Shown here in pieces: positions 23,053 through 31,516 of a DNA stretch of 39,516 nucleotides. The number at the start of each line of letters is the position of its first letter. Position 1 is the first letter of the stretch. The stretch spans positions 1 through 39,516 of the IMG/VR virus record IMGVR_UViG_3300019487_000056. One strand, given 5' to 3'. A program made the translations under genes and the position numbers. The stretch is from a virus. Under the pieces are notes generated by a model that had not been told where the DNA came from, ran no database searches, and worked only from the letters and a program-made list of their open reading frames with translations.

Positions 23053-24806
23053 TGGTCCTGCCGCTTCCGGATGCCCTGTCTCAATTCTCTCAGGCGGCTC
23101 TCCAGAACATCCAAGCTCTCGATTCGATCCAGCAGTCCGTAGGGAGCGTGCAGACGTCCGTCCAGAACAACATCACGAATGCCGCGACGGCTGCCATCAC
23201 GGGGCCGGGCGAGCTCTTCGAGGCCGTGCCGGACTTCGCGGCCGAGTTCAACCAGGACTTCATCAACGCGATCTCCATCCCGCCCGTCCTGCAGAACTCG
23301 ATCCAACGGGACGCCTTCGGGGACGTCTTCGGGACGGGGCTGACGTCGGGCTCCGCGGTCGACGGATTCTTGGGCGCGAATGTGCGTCTCGAGGACATCA
23401 TCCCGGCGCAGCAGCTCTTCCAGATCGTCCAGAATCTCGGCGGGGACGCGCTCTACGTGGACCCGCTCCAAGCCTACGCGCACGTCAACCAAGCCTCGAA
23501 TGACCTGACGAACCTCTGCAAGGAGGCCGAGGAGATCATCACTTCCATCCAGACAGACGTGACGAGCCTGCTGTCGCTCCAGTCGACCTTGAACTACGCT
23601 CAGATCGACGCGGCGACCAAGCAGTATTATCAGGCTGCGACCGAGCAGCAGAAATCCGTGATCGACGCCTACAAGGTCGTGCGGGACACGTTCTCGGTCC
23701 GTGGACGGTACGACCCAGCCGAAGTTTCGGAACTCTGTGCGCTCATTGACGGGATGTCGAACACGGTCATGTTCGGGACCTCTAAGTTCGTCGAGTTTGA
23801 CCGGCTCAGGAAAACAATCGACGGACGCCTTCGTCGGCTTCAGGAGATCGCCCGCGAGATCCCCAGCATCGCCGACAGCGTCAAGGGGTTCGTCCCGGCG
23901 TATATCGCCAGCGCGACCTTCGGGAAGCTCTTCAACGCGATCCAGAGCCGCGTTTTGAGCCAGAGCGGGATCAACCTGAACCGGATCCTTCGCGATCTTG
24001 AGGCGCTTTCCTCGCTCTCGGCAGACGCCCGCTCGAAGCTCCTGGCCAACTTCACGATGGCGGGCTCGCTCCAGGCAATCAAGGCGTTCATCTGCAATAT
24101 CCAGCCCGCGACAGATGTCGTGGACGTGACGGACCCCGTGATCGGCCCGCTGAAGACAGGGTATGACACCTACACCGCGGGTCTGGCCGCCAACGATACG
24201 ACGCCCCTCTTCGCGGCACTCGAGACGCAGATCCCGACGTTCTCCTCGACCTCCCAGACGTGTTTCACCAGGAACTCCGGCGCCGAGCTCGCATCGGAAG
24301 CAAGCGCGCTCGGAGCGATCCTGACGCCGCTCGCGCTTTTCCTGACGAACACCTGCGGATTCGCGGACGCGTTTCGGGGTCTCTTCGCGACGACGACGGC
24401 CGCTCTGCCCGAGCGCGTGACCGGGGCGCTTGACCTCTTCCAGGACACCGGCCTCGACGCGGCGCGCGAGGTTGGAATGGGGCAGAGCTTCGATCAGATC
24501 ACGGAGCTCTCGCTCTCGGAATCCACGAAGCCTGGCGAGCTCGCCAACGCCATTCGCGAGCGCGTCGCCCAGCTTCCAGACGGGAACGAGAAAGACCAGC
24601 TCACGCTGGTGTATGCGAACGTCTACGCCAGGCACCGGGCGACGGTGCTCAGCATGGATTTCCAGCAGCGCGAGGACGTCGCGACGTTCCTCGCTCTTTC
24701 GGAGGACGAGGAAAACAGGCGCCTCGTGAACGAGGCGACGAAGACGTTCTCGGGTCTCGACGAGGACGAGTTCGATCCAATCACGACGGAGACGTTCCTG
24801 GCATGA
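23052..24806 (+). CDS. Unknown large helical tail/baseplate protein
   Basis: This encodes 584 residues from an ATG overlapping the sigma factor stop (TGATG). A Gln/Asn/Ser-rich helical start (SQAALQNIQALDSIQQSVGS) is followed by long helices and hydrophobic sections (about 150-250 and 330-470), with Cys near 156, 232, 351 and 406, and an acidic C-terminal tail. The last codons overlap the next gene (ATGA at 24803-24806). No family recognised; position between hub and gp25-like gene makes a baseplate or hub-associated role likely. Confidence 0.6.
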   Translation: MVLPLPDALSQFSQAALQNIQALDSIQQSVGSVQTSVQNNITNAATAAITGPGELFEAVPDFAAEFNQDFINAISIPPVLQNSIQRDAFGDVFGTGLTSGSAVDGFLGANVRLEDIIPAQQLFQIVQNLGGDALYVDPLQAYAHVNQASNDLTNLCKEAEEIITSIQTDVTSLLSLQSTLNYAQIDAATKQYYQAATEQQKSVIDAYKVVRDTFSVRGRYDPAEVSELCALIDGMSNTVMFGTSKFVEFDRLRKTIDGRLRRLQEIAREIPSIADSVKGFVPAYIASATFGKLFNAIQSRVLSQSGINLNRILRDLEALSSLSADARSKLLANFTMAGSLQAIKAFICNIQPATDVVDVTDPVIGPLKTGYDTYTAGLAANDTTPLFAALETQIPTFSSTSQTCFTRNSGAELASEASALGAILTPLALFLTNTCGFADAFRGLFATTTAALPERVTGALDLFQDTGLDAAREVGMGQSFDQITELSLSESTKPGELANAIRERVAQLPDGNEKDQLTLVYANVYARHRATVLSMDFQQREDVATFLALSEDEENRRLVNEATKTFSGLDEDEFDPITTETFLA

Positions 24807-25267
24807 GCAAAGACCTGTCGATCATCAGGTACACGGAACTCCCGCAGCAGGGACCGTTCCGGCAGCAACACGTCGACTTTACGCTGGGAAAACGGTCGAA
24901 GCTGGTTTCCGGGATCCTCAAGCTCGTCCAGATGGTCATGAAGATCATGCTGACGACGCCGGGGACAGACCACTTCTCGCCGGAGCTTGGGACAGTGATC
25001 CCGTCGCTCCTCAAGAGGGGCGTATCCCAGTCCGGCGTGCAGCTCATCAAGATGGACGTCATGGCGTCGCTTCAGGACTTGGAGCGGCAGATTCAGGACA
25101 TCCAGTCCGCCGAGGTCATTCCCGACGACGAGCGCCTTCAGGACATCATCACGCGGCGCGTGGAGTACCTCCCCGCTTCCGCTGAATGGATCATCGAGAT
25201 CTCGGTTTCGTCGTTGGCTGGAGAAAGAGTGTCCTTCGATATAACGCCATATCTCAAAGGCAAATAG
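24803..25267 (+). CDS. gp25-like baseplate wedge protein
   Basis: This encodes 154 residues. Near residues 50-75 it contains the pattern TTPGTDHFSPELGTVIPSLL, resembling the conserved turn of gp25/GpW-type proteins, where glycine, proline and a small-residue-rich loop precede a hydrophobic helix. The N-terminal helix, central helices with an acidic linker, and C-terminal beta strands (AEWIIEISVSSLAGERVSFD) fit this small family. The protein connects baseplate wedges to the sheath base in known phages. It overlaps the preceding gene and ends one base before the ATG of the endonuclease fusion. Confidence 0.68.
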   Translation: MSKDLSIIRYTELPQQGPFRQQHVDFTLGKRSKLVSGILKLVQMVMKIMLTTPGTDHFSPELGTVIPSLLKRGVSQSGVQLIKMDVMASLQDLERQIQDIQSAEVIPDDERLQDIITRRVEYLPASAEWIIEISVSSLAGERVSFDITPYLKGK

Positions 25268-25939
25268 ATGCCGCGTCTAGTCAGCGATCGAATCCCAATT
25301 CTCTCTAAATCGGAGAGGACGGACCTCTCGCGTCTCGCGAGACGTCAGCGCGACCAAGCTGTGCGCGCACGTATCGTTCTGTGCGCGGCCGCCGGCGTAA
25401 GGTTGCGCGCAATCGCAAGGCGATTCTCCCTGTCTCGGCTGACTGTCCGGCTGTGGCTCGATCGGTTCCGCGCCAAGCGTACCAGAGGGCTTGAGGCCCG
25501 AAAGCCTGGGCGCGTAATGGGGTCTACTTGCACAAGGTGCGGTGGACCAAGGGATGCGGATTACGCGCCTACTTGCAAGGGATGCAACAGCGAGAGGATG
25601 ATTTCGTATTCTCGCTTCCAGAAAAGAAGGCGATACGTTCGGAGGTACGGGCGGTACTGGCACGCTTCGGGCAAAGCGCGGGCCGCAAACCTGAAGCATA
25701 AGTACGGCTTAACCGAGGTCGCCTATAATGCGAGGTTGAAGGCGCAGGGTGGAAAGTGCGCCATTTGTCGTGCAGAACCCCCGAATGGGGTCAGGCTGTT
25801 CGTCGATCATAACCACAACGCCGGTAACGTGCGTGGGCTGCTGTGCAGCGGGTGCAACTGCGCGCTCGCTTTTATGCGGGATGACCCAAGAAGGCTTCGC
25901 AAGGCCATCAAGTACCTCAAGAAAAACGGAGACCGGTAA
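25268..25939 (+). CDS. IS630-type HTH domain fused to endonuclease VII-like HNH nuclease
   Basis: This encodes 223 residues between two baseplate genes. Residues about 12-82 match the N-terminal HTH of IS630-type transposases (SKSERTDLSRLARR, RARIVLCAAAGVRLRAIARR, LSRLTVRLWLDRF, RGLEARKPGR). No transposase catalytic domain follows. Instead comes a zinc knuckle (C88-x2-C91, C103-x2-C106), a basic linker and an endonuclease VII-like domain (about 140-215) with C164-x2-C167, D180-H181-N182-H183 and C193-x2-C196-N197. An internal ATG at 25517 marks the likely ancestral start of the nuclease. Codons are less GC-biased than neighbours. It may be a free-standing homing endonuclease or resolve branched DNA; the HTH is likely a DNA-targeting addition. 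Confidence 0.82.
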   Translation: MPRLVSDRIPILSKSERTDLSRLARRQRDQAVRARIVLCAAAGVRLRAIARRFSLSRLTVRLWLDRFRAKRTRGLEARKPGRVMGSTCTRCGGPRDADYAPTCKGCNSERMISYSRFQKRRRYVRRYGRYWHASGKARAANLKHKYGLTEVAYNARLKAQGGKCAICRAEPPNGVRLFVDHNHNAGNVRGLLCSGCNCALAFMRDDPRRLRKAIKYLKKNGDR

Positions 25940-28218
25940 TGACCGCCGAGTTTACAGACAATCTGACGGATTTTCTGGAAGCGAAGCTCAAGGAGTTCAA
26001 CCCGGACATTGCGGTCGGCGAGGGGACGGCTATCCGCGACCTTTTCATCAAGCCGTTCACGGTCGTCTTCCAGCCCATCGTGGACGAAATTCTGAGCATT
26101 CGGGCGAACCTCTCGCTTCAGGGCGCCGAGGATCTCGATCCAGACGATCTCGACCGGCTGGCCGCGAACTTCTTCATCACGCGGAAGACCGGCGCGAAGG
26201 CGACCGGCACGGTCCGTCTCTTCTTCAGCGAACCCGTCGACGAATTCGTCCCCCAGGGGACGATCTTCATCGCGTCCAACGGCGTGCGCTTCCTGTCGAC
26301 CGTGGACGTCACGATCACGTCTTCTGGGCTCCAGCTCAACACGTTCGGGGATCTTTTCTTCCAGGACGTTCCTGCGGAGGCGGAGCTCGCCGGCTCGAAT
26401 GGCAACGTGCCCTCGGACCTCGTGACAGACCTTCTCGTCGCGAGCGACACGATCGTCGACATCACAAACCCCGCGGCGTTCACCGGCGGGATCGACGAGG
26501 AGACGAACGCACAGCTCGTCGAACGCCTGACGATCGCCATCACGTTCAGGAACCTGATCAACAAGCCCGGCGCGAAGCTCATCCTCCTGGAGAACTTCCC
26601 GAGACTCCTGGACGTACTGCCGATCGGGTTCGGGGACAAGCACACGATCAAGGCCGAGGCGGTCGGGATCGGTGATGGCGTCGACACGATGTTCCAGCTC
26701 TCCGAAACGGAGGACGTGATTCCTGAGTCGATCGACGTCTTCCTGGCGGTTCCGGATGAGCTCGTGCTCACGGGGCCTGGCATCACGCCAGGATTCAAGC
26801 TCCTGGATTTTTTCCCGTACACGACGGCAAGCCTCTTCCTGTCGGCCGGAACCTCCTTCATTGGGGGCACGCCCCTTGTTGCCGGTACGGACTACGTAGC
26901 TGGCCAGACGGTCTCGATCCTGGATGAGCTTGTGGCGACGGGCCCGGTCGTGGCTGGCCCTCTTCCGGCGGTGGATTTCTTCCCCGTCGCGAGCTCCCCC
27001 GCCATCGAAGTGAGGGCCGGGGCGGCCTTCGCCGGTGGCGTGCTTCTTACGCTCACGACCCATTACACGATCAGCCTACCAACGGGCGTCATCACGCTCA
27101 CGGCGGCGGGAGCAACGCTCGTGAACGCCCAGGCTCCTCCGAACGTCCATGCCAGATACACCGCCACGAGTCCGAGTTCGGCGGCGTTTGCGCTGCTTCC
27201 GTCTGGGGCGACGATCGTGAACGCCGCCGTCCCGCCGGAACTCCACGCGAAGTACAGCACGGACGCGCTCGACGCGAGTCTCGTGAGCGGAGATTTCTTC
27301 GGAGTCGTGACGTTCACCCTGGCTCCGGGCGCGGGCACGGTCATCACGGCGGATTTCACCTACTACCTCATGCGCCGGGACCGGGTGAGCGGCACGGGGC
27401 TCGTGCTCGGGGACGACTCGTTCGGAACGGTCACGAATGTCCACATCGGCGGCAAGGTCGACTTTTACCTCAAGTTCTCAGGCCTCGAGGAGAAGGAAGT
27501 CCGGATCAACGCGCTCGAGGACGAGAATTTTCTCTTCGAGCAGACGACGAGCGACCCGGCCCCGACGTCGATCCAGCAGTACGTGAGCGGCCTCCCGCTG
27601 CCCGTGATCGTGATCAAGAACGTCGAGAAAGTCGATCCTGGGACCAACCTGCCGAGCGGGGTCTTCCTCTCGACGCCGGCGGATTACAACCTCGTCATCA
27701 TGCCCAACAAGCTGAACGTCAACATGTCGATGCGGCAGAAGCTCAGGCTCGACATCGTGAACCCGGCATTCCTCGGGACGGACGTCCTCTTCCGGTACTT
27801 CACCCATCAGGACTTCGCCGCAGTCCAGGCCTTCATCGACGACCCGACGAACCGTATCGTGACGGCGGACCTTCTGGCTCGCGCGCCCATGCCGGTTTTC
27901 ATCGACATGGACATCCGGTATTCCCGGCAGACGACCGGGCCGGACGCGGCGACGATCCAGCAGGCCGTGATCAACTTCGTCAACGGCCTCAAGCTCTCCG
28001 GGTGCCTATCGATGTTCGACCTCACGAAGGCACTCACGGATGCTGGCGTGGAGTTCGCGGTCCTCCCCATCACGATCAACGCAGAGCGGATCAATCTGGA
28101 TTTCTCCGTCGTGACCATCTCGAGCACCAACAAGATCGTAGTGCCGCCGAACTTCCAGTTCATCGCGCGCGAGATCAACGTGGCCGAGGTGGAGCTCGAC
28201 GAATGCGACACGATCTAA
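25939..28218 (+). CDS. Baseplate J-like / gp6-like wedge protein with beta insertions
   Basis: This encodes 759 residues, its ATG overlapping the upstream stop (TAATG). The N-terminus (FEAKL-like helix, then GEGTAIRDLFIKPFTVVFQP) and the segment GGIDEETNAQLVERL (about 182-196) match the signature region of baseplate J-type proteins. Between about residues 230 and 480 a set of beta modules is inserted, including THYTISLPTGVITLTAAG and SGDFFGVVTFTLAPGAGTVI. The C-terminal part contains mixed strands (FIDMDIRYSRQTTGPDAATI). The family forms the wedge ring of contractile baseplates. Inserted modules resemble those in sheath and fibre proteins. Confidence 0.75.
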   Translation: MTAEFTDNLTDFLEAKLKEFNPDIAVGEGTAIRDLFIKPFTVVFQPIVDEILSIRANLSLQGAEDLDPDDLDRLAANFFITRKTGAKATGTVRLFFSEPVDEFVPQGTIFIASNGVRFLSTVDVTITSSGLQLNTFGDLFFQDVPAEAELAGSNGNVPSDLVTDLLVASDTIVDITNPAAFTGGIDEETNAQLVERLTIAITFRNLINKPGAKLILLENFPRLLDVLPIGFGDKHTIKAEAVGIGDGVDTMFQLSETEDVIPESIDVFLAVPDELVLTGPGITPGFKLLDFFPYTTASLFLSAGTSFIGGTPLVAGTDYVAGQTVSILDELVATGPVVAGPLPAVDFFPVASSPAIEVRAGAAFAGGVLLTLTTHYTISLPTGVITLTAAGATLVNAQAPPNVHARYTATSPSSAAFALLPSGATIVNAAVPPELHAKYSTDALDASLVSGDFFGVVTFTLAPGAGTVITADFTYYLMRRDRVSGTGLVLGDDSFGTVTNVHIGGKVDFYLKFSGLEEKEVRINALEDENFLFEQTTSDPAPTSIQQYVSGLPLPVIVIKNVEKVDPGTNLPSGVFLSTPADYNLVIMPNKLNVNMSMRQKLRLDIVNPAFLGTDVLFRYFTHQDFAAVQAFIDDPTNRIVTADLLARAPMPVFIDMDIRYSRQTTGPDAATIQQAVINFVNGLKLSGCLSMFDLTKALTDAGVEFAVLPITINAERINLDFSVVTISSTNKIVVPPNFQFIAREINVAEVELDECDTI

Positions 28219-28219
28219 C

Positions 28220-30082
28220 ATGGTGACCACGTTTCCGACGGAATATCTGTTCCGGCGCCTGTCGGACTTCTGGTCCTTTTTCCAGGACCGCGAAGACGTC
28301 AAGAACATCTGGGACGCCTACGCCAGGAAGTCGCAGGCTCTCAACAGTCTCCTCCGCCAGGCAGACCTCTCGAAGTCGCTCAAGACGATCCCTCTCTTCG
28401 ACAGGAACGATCTCGAGTACTTCGTCTTCTCTTCGCTCGTACGCAGGACGGACCTCGAGACAAACGGCCCTTTCTACGTCTTCGAGGTCGATCCGACGAT
28501 CTTCTATGTCCGCGATCTCAACGAGAAGATCGACGACACGACCTCGAACCGGTCGCTCTCGCCTCCGGCGTTCTACGACATCCTCAAGGGGATGGGGGAC
28601 GAGGACGGGAAGACCTTCCTGCGGTTCGCCCGGGGCGTCAAGCCTTCGGGCGTCGGCGAGACGATCTGGACGGCTGGCTCCGACATCGTCGCGGGATCAG
28701 GCCTTTCGTCCAAGCTCGTCGTTGGCGACATCCTCCAGGGGCAGAACCAGCAGTTCTTCAAGGTGAGCCAGGTCATCTCGGACACGCAGGTTCGGGTTCA
28801 GGGGCCTACTGTTTTTGGCGAGATCGTCGGGGCGGGAGACGGTGTCGCGGTGATTTTCAACCTCGACGCCACCGCGAACGTCGTTCCCACGAGCGTTGAG
28901 ATCTTCTTCGACGGAATCTCGGTCCCTCCGGTCAACTTCTCGACCAGCCCGACGGGCGTCATCACATTCACGGCGGCTCCTGCCGCGACGGTCCAGGAGA
29001 TCACGGCACACTACTACCTCGGCTACACGGGCGTGACCGCCACATCGAGAAGGACGTCGAAAGAATCGATTCCGACACGGCTTCTTTCGCGCGGCGTCTA
29101 TCGCGATCGCCGGTCTGTTTTCACGAACTTCGGAACGGCCATCGGGATCGACAAGCCGACGAGCTTTCAGTACCTGAACGAAGTCCGGGGCATCTACTTC
29201 GCCCGGTACAACGGACCCACGACGAAGAACATGGATCTCGGGTCCGGCATCCTGATCGGGCTTCCGTTCTCCGAGCGCGGGAAGGTGACCGCGCTTACGA
29301 CAATCGATCCGAAGTCCGTGATCGTCTCGGGCAACGTCATCCCGGTCCAGCCGCCGCTCGACATCGAGGTGACGGTCGGCCAGGAACTCGAGCGGGACTT
29401 CAATCTCCTGACGAACGGAGTCCGGACCGCGGACTTTATTAACGCGCCGGACATCTTCGGGCTCGCTCCGCTCAGCACGAGCCTGACAAGGTTCTTCACA
29501 TTCTTCGTGATCGTCGACGGCACCTACGCCACGTTCGTCGCCACCCAGACGGGTCAGCCGATCGACTATACGCTCCTCAAGCGCTTCAAGGGGGACATCA
29601 AGCCGACCTACACCGACTGCAAGGTCCTGACCAACATAGACTTCCTCAACGACAACCTGAACTTCTTCATCGGCGCCGTGGACGTCACGCAGGCGATGGA
29701 TGCGACCTGCACGCTCGAGTTCAACTGCATCAACTACTCGATCATCATGACCCCGACGAGTTTCCTCGCGGTGAACGGCTACGCGGACGAGGACGCGCTT
29801 GTGGCGGCCGGCGTCTGCAACATGGACTGCGACTCGATCGGAATCGTGGAGGATCTCGAGCCGATCCTCGACTCCGTCGGGATCTCGACCCTGGAGAACA
29901 ACCTCGTCAACTTCGGCGTGGCCCCTCCGGGTCCGGAAGCCATGGACGAAAGCACCGTCCCGTTGGTCGAGGGGCTTACCATCGAAAACGCGATCTCGAC
30001 GCCGCCTGGTAGCGGCACTCCGCCGTTCGTCGTGGGCCCCGTGGGCGGACCCCCAGGTCCAGCCACGCTCTACAGCTTCTAG
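28220..30082 (+). CDS. Baseplate wedge-like protein with one beta module
   Basis: This encodes 620 residues one base after the previous stop. The N-terminal helical part (EYLFRRLSDFWSFFQDREDV, KSLKTIPLFDRNDLEYFVFS) looks like tail-fibre-attachment or wedge proteins of large phages. A beta module at about residues 203-270 (GAGDGVAVIFNLDATANVVP, TSPTGVITFTAAP) is the same type as in the sheath. The C-terminal region has Cys near 484, 503, 509, 544 and 548 and a Pro/Gly-rich end (GPVGGPPGPATLYSF). Synteny to P2 gpI-like genes after J suggests a wedge or fibre-connector role, but the family is not clear. Confidence 0.6.
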   Translation: MVTTFPTEYLFRRLSDFWSFFQDREDVKNIWDAYARKSQALNSLLRQADLSKSLKTIPLFDRNDLEYFVFSSLVRRTDLETNGPFYVFEVDPTIFYVRDLNEKIDDTTSNRSLSPPAFYDILKGMGDEDGKTFLRFARGVKPSGVGETIWTAGSDIVAGSGLSSKLVVGDILQGQNQQFFKVSQVISDTQVRVQGPTVFGEIVGAGDGVAVIFNLDATANVVPTSVEIFFDGISVPPVNFSTSPTGVITFTAAPAATVQEITAHYYLGYTGVTATSRRTSKESIPTRLLSRGVYRDRRSVFTNFGTAIGIDKPTSFQYLNEVRGIYFARYNGPTTKNMDLGSGILIGLPFSERGKVTALTTIDPKSVIVSGNVIPVQPPLDIEVTVGQELERDFNLLTNGVRTADFINAPDIFGLAPLSTSLTRFFTFFVIVDGTYATFVATQTGQPIDYTLLKRFKGDIKPTYTDCKVLTNIDFLNDNLNFFIGAVDVTQAMDATCTLEFNCINYSIIMTPTSFLAVNGYADEDALVAAGVCNMDCDSIGIVEDLEPILDSVGISTLENNLVNFGVAPPGPEAMDESTVPLVEGLTIENAISTPPGSGTPPFVVGPVGGPPGPATLYSF

Positions 30083-30097
30083 TACGGGTGAACGATC

Positions 30098-30625
30098 GTG
30101 AAGAGCCCGGATACAATCGCTGAAACAGTCGAGGCAGGAATGAAGCTCATCGGTCACACCACGGTCAGGGACAGCGTCACCGGCGAGGTCCTCTTCGACC
30201 ACGACAACGTCATCACCAATTTCGGGAAGACCCGGGCGGCCGAGCTCCTGGGCGGCCTCTCGACCGACTTCATCGACCAGATGGCGGTCGGGAACGGCGG
30301 CGCCAGCTCCGGAAGCCCGTCGACGCCGTTCATCCCGCTGGCGACGGACACGGGTCTGGCGGCGGAGGTGGACAGGACGACCGCGGTGAACCCGACCATC
30401 GTTGGAATCAACCAGCTCAAGTTCACGGCGCTCTTCCTGACCTCGCCGCCGCTGCCGTTCGTCCCGGCGACCTTCAAGGTGATCAACGAAGTCGGGATGT
30501 TCTGCGCCGACGACGTACAGCCGACGACGCCAAGGATGTTCGCGAGGAACACGTTCCCGTCGATCCCCTTCGACACGTCAGACCGGGAAGGGGTGATCAT
30601 TACGTGGACGTTCACAATCGTCTAG
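30098..30625 (+). CDS. Small tail tip/fibre protein, paralogous to the spike C-terminus
   Basis: This encodes 175 residues from GTG 30098; ATG at 30140 is an alternative with GAGGCAGGA just before it. After a short helix and a strand-rich part (VRDSVTGEVLFDHDNVITNF), it has GKTRAAELLGGLST, AVGNGGASSG, INEVGMFCADD, SIPFDTSDREG and WTFTIV. The same sequence of motifs occurs at the end of the spike at 31513-33021 (RFLELLAGIST, ANEVGLLSADN, SIPFDATGFL, FTIPIEI), so the two domains are paralogues. Similar proteins are found among phage tail fibres and baseplate-proximal proteins. Exact role unknown. Confidence 0.6.
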   Translation: MKSPDTIAETVEAGMKLIGHTTVRDSVTGEVLFDHDNVITNFGKTRAAELLGGLSTDFIDQMAVGNGGASSGSPSTPFIPLATDTGLAAEVDRTTAVNPTIVGINQLKFTALFLTSPPLPFVPATFKVINEVGMFCADDVQPTTPRMFARNTFPSIPFDTSDREGVIITWTFTIV

Positions 30626-30634
30626 GACTGATCG

Positions 30635-31516
30635 ATGAACTACCAGGTCATCTCCCTGAGCGAGCCAACGGCCGCGTTTCGCCGGATCTACTTCTACATG
30701 GTAGACGCGATCGACGGTTTCACGCCCGAGACCGGTCTCGTCTTCGTTGCGGCCGACATCCTGATCTCCGAGGCGGGCGGAGCTGAGGCAAGTTCCGCGG
30801 GGACGGTCACCGAGCTGGCCGGAGGCCTCTACTACTACGAGGCGACCGTCGGTGAAGTTGACACGCTCGGCGCGAGCACGTTCCGCTTCACGAAGGCGGG
30901 CGTCGCGCGTCCATGGATCGCCTTCGTCCAGGTCGTCGCCTACAACCCGAACAACCCGTCAAGTCTTGGGCTGGCGAACCTCGACGCGGCTGTGTCGAGC
31001 CGCGCAAGCGGAACCGACTACACCGCGCTCCGGGCGGCGAACCTGGACAACCTAGACGCGATGGTGTCCAGCCGGGCAACGCCGGCCCAGATCCTCGTGA
31101 CGCCGGCGAATCTGATTCTCACGGACGCCGGCGGACGTGTCACGATGATCCCGACCCAGGAGGACGCCATCGTCGACAAGACGTGGGACGAGCTCCAGGC
31201 GGGCCATGTCACGGCAGGCAGCTTCGGGAAGCGCCTCGATGCGGATGTCTCTACGCGCGCGGTACCAGGATCGGCGATGACGCTGACGACCGCCGAGCGC
31301 GACGCCGTCGCCAACGCGCTTCTCAATCTGGCGGGGGCGATCGAGTCGACCTTTACGGTGAAGCAGACGCTCCAGCTCATCGCCGCCATCCTCCTCGGAA
31401 AGACGAGCTCAGGGCCGACGAACACGATCTTCCGGAACATGACCGACACGACGAACCGCGTCGTGACTATTGCCGATGGAAACGGCAACCGTACGACGGT
31501 GACCTTGATCCCATGA
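30635..31516 (+). CDS. Tail fibre or baseplate-attached protein with ANLDAxVSSRA repeats
   Basis: This encodes 293 residues. An N-terminal beta domain (LSEPTAAFRRIYFYMVDAID, GGLYYYEATVGEVDTLGAST) is followed by repeats of the type LANLDAAVSSRASG and LDNLDAMVSSRATP (about 114-150), a helical part with WDELQAGHVTAGSFGKRLDA (about 183-202), a hydrophobic helix (TLQLIAAILLGKTSSGPTN), and a C-terminal strand. These repeat units are common in phage tail fibre and upper-baseplate proteins. The stop overlaps the next gene (ATGA). Likely a fibre or adapter carrying the receptor-binding spike encoded next. Confidence 0.6.
   Translation: MNYQVISLSEPTAAFRRIYFYMVDAIDGFTPETGLVFVAADILISEAGGAEASSAGTVTELAGGLYYYEATVGEVDTLGASTFRFTKAGVARPWIAFVQVVAYNPNNPSSLGLANLDAAVSSRASGTDYTALRAANLDNLDAMVSSRATPAQILVTPANLILTDAGGRVTMIPTQEDAIVDKTWDELQAGHVTAGSFGKRLDADVSTRAVPGSAMTLTTAERDAVANALLNLAGAIESTFTVKQTLQLIAAILLGKTSSGPTNTIFRNMTDTTNRVVTIADGNGNRTTVTLIP

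Noticed and set aside
22884-24635. Long reverse-strand open frame behind the sigma factor
   Set aside because: The composition is that of an antisense shadow and it has no domain pattern; the + strand genes here are coupled by overlaps.
25240-25245. TATAAC as a promoter for the endonuclease fusion
   Set aside because: It lies in the 3' coding region of the gp25-like gene, without TGN or a spaced -35 element.
25268-25515. Intact IS630 transposase or insertion sequence
   Set aside because: Only the N-terminal HTH is present. No DDE catalytic domain, terminal inverted repeats or target duplications were seen.
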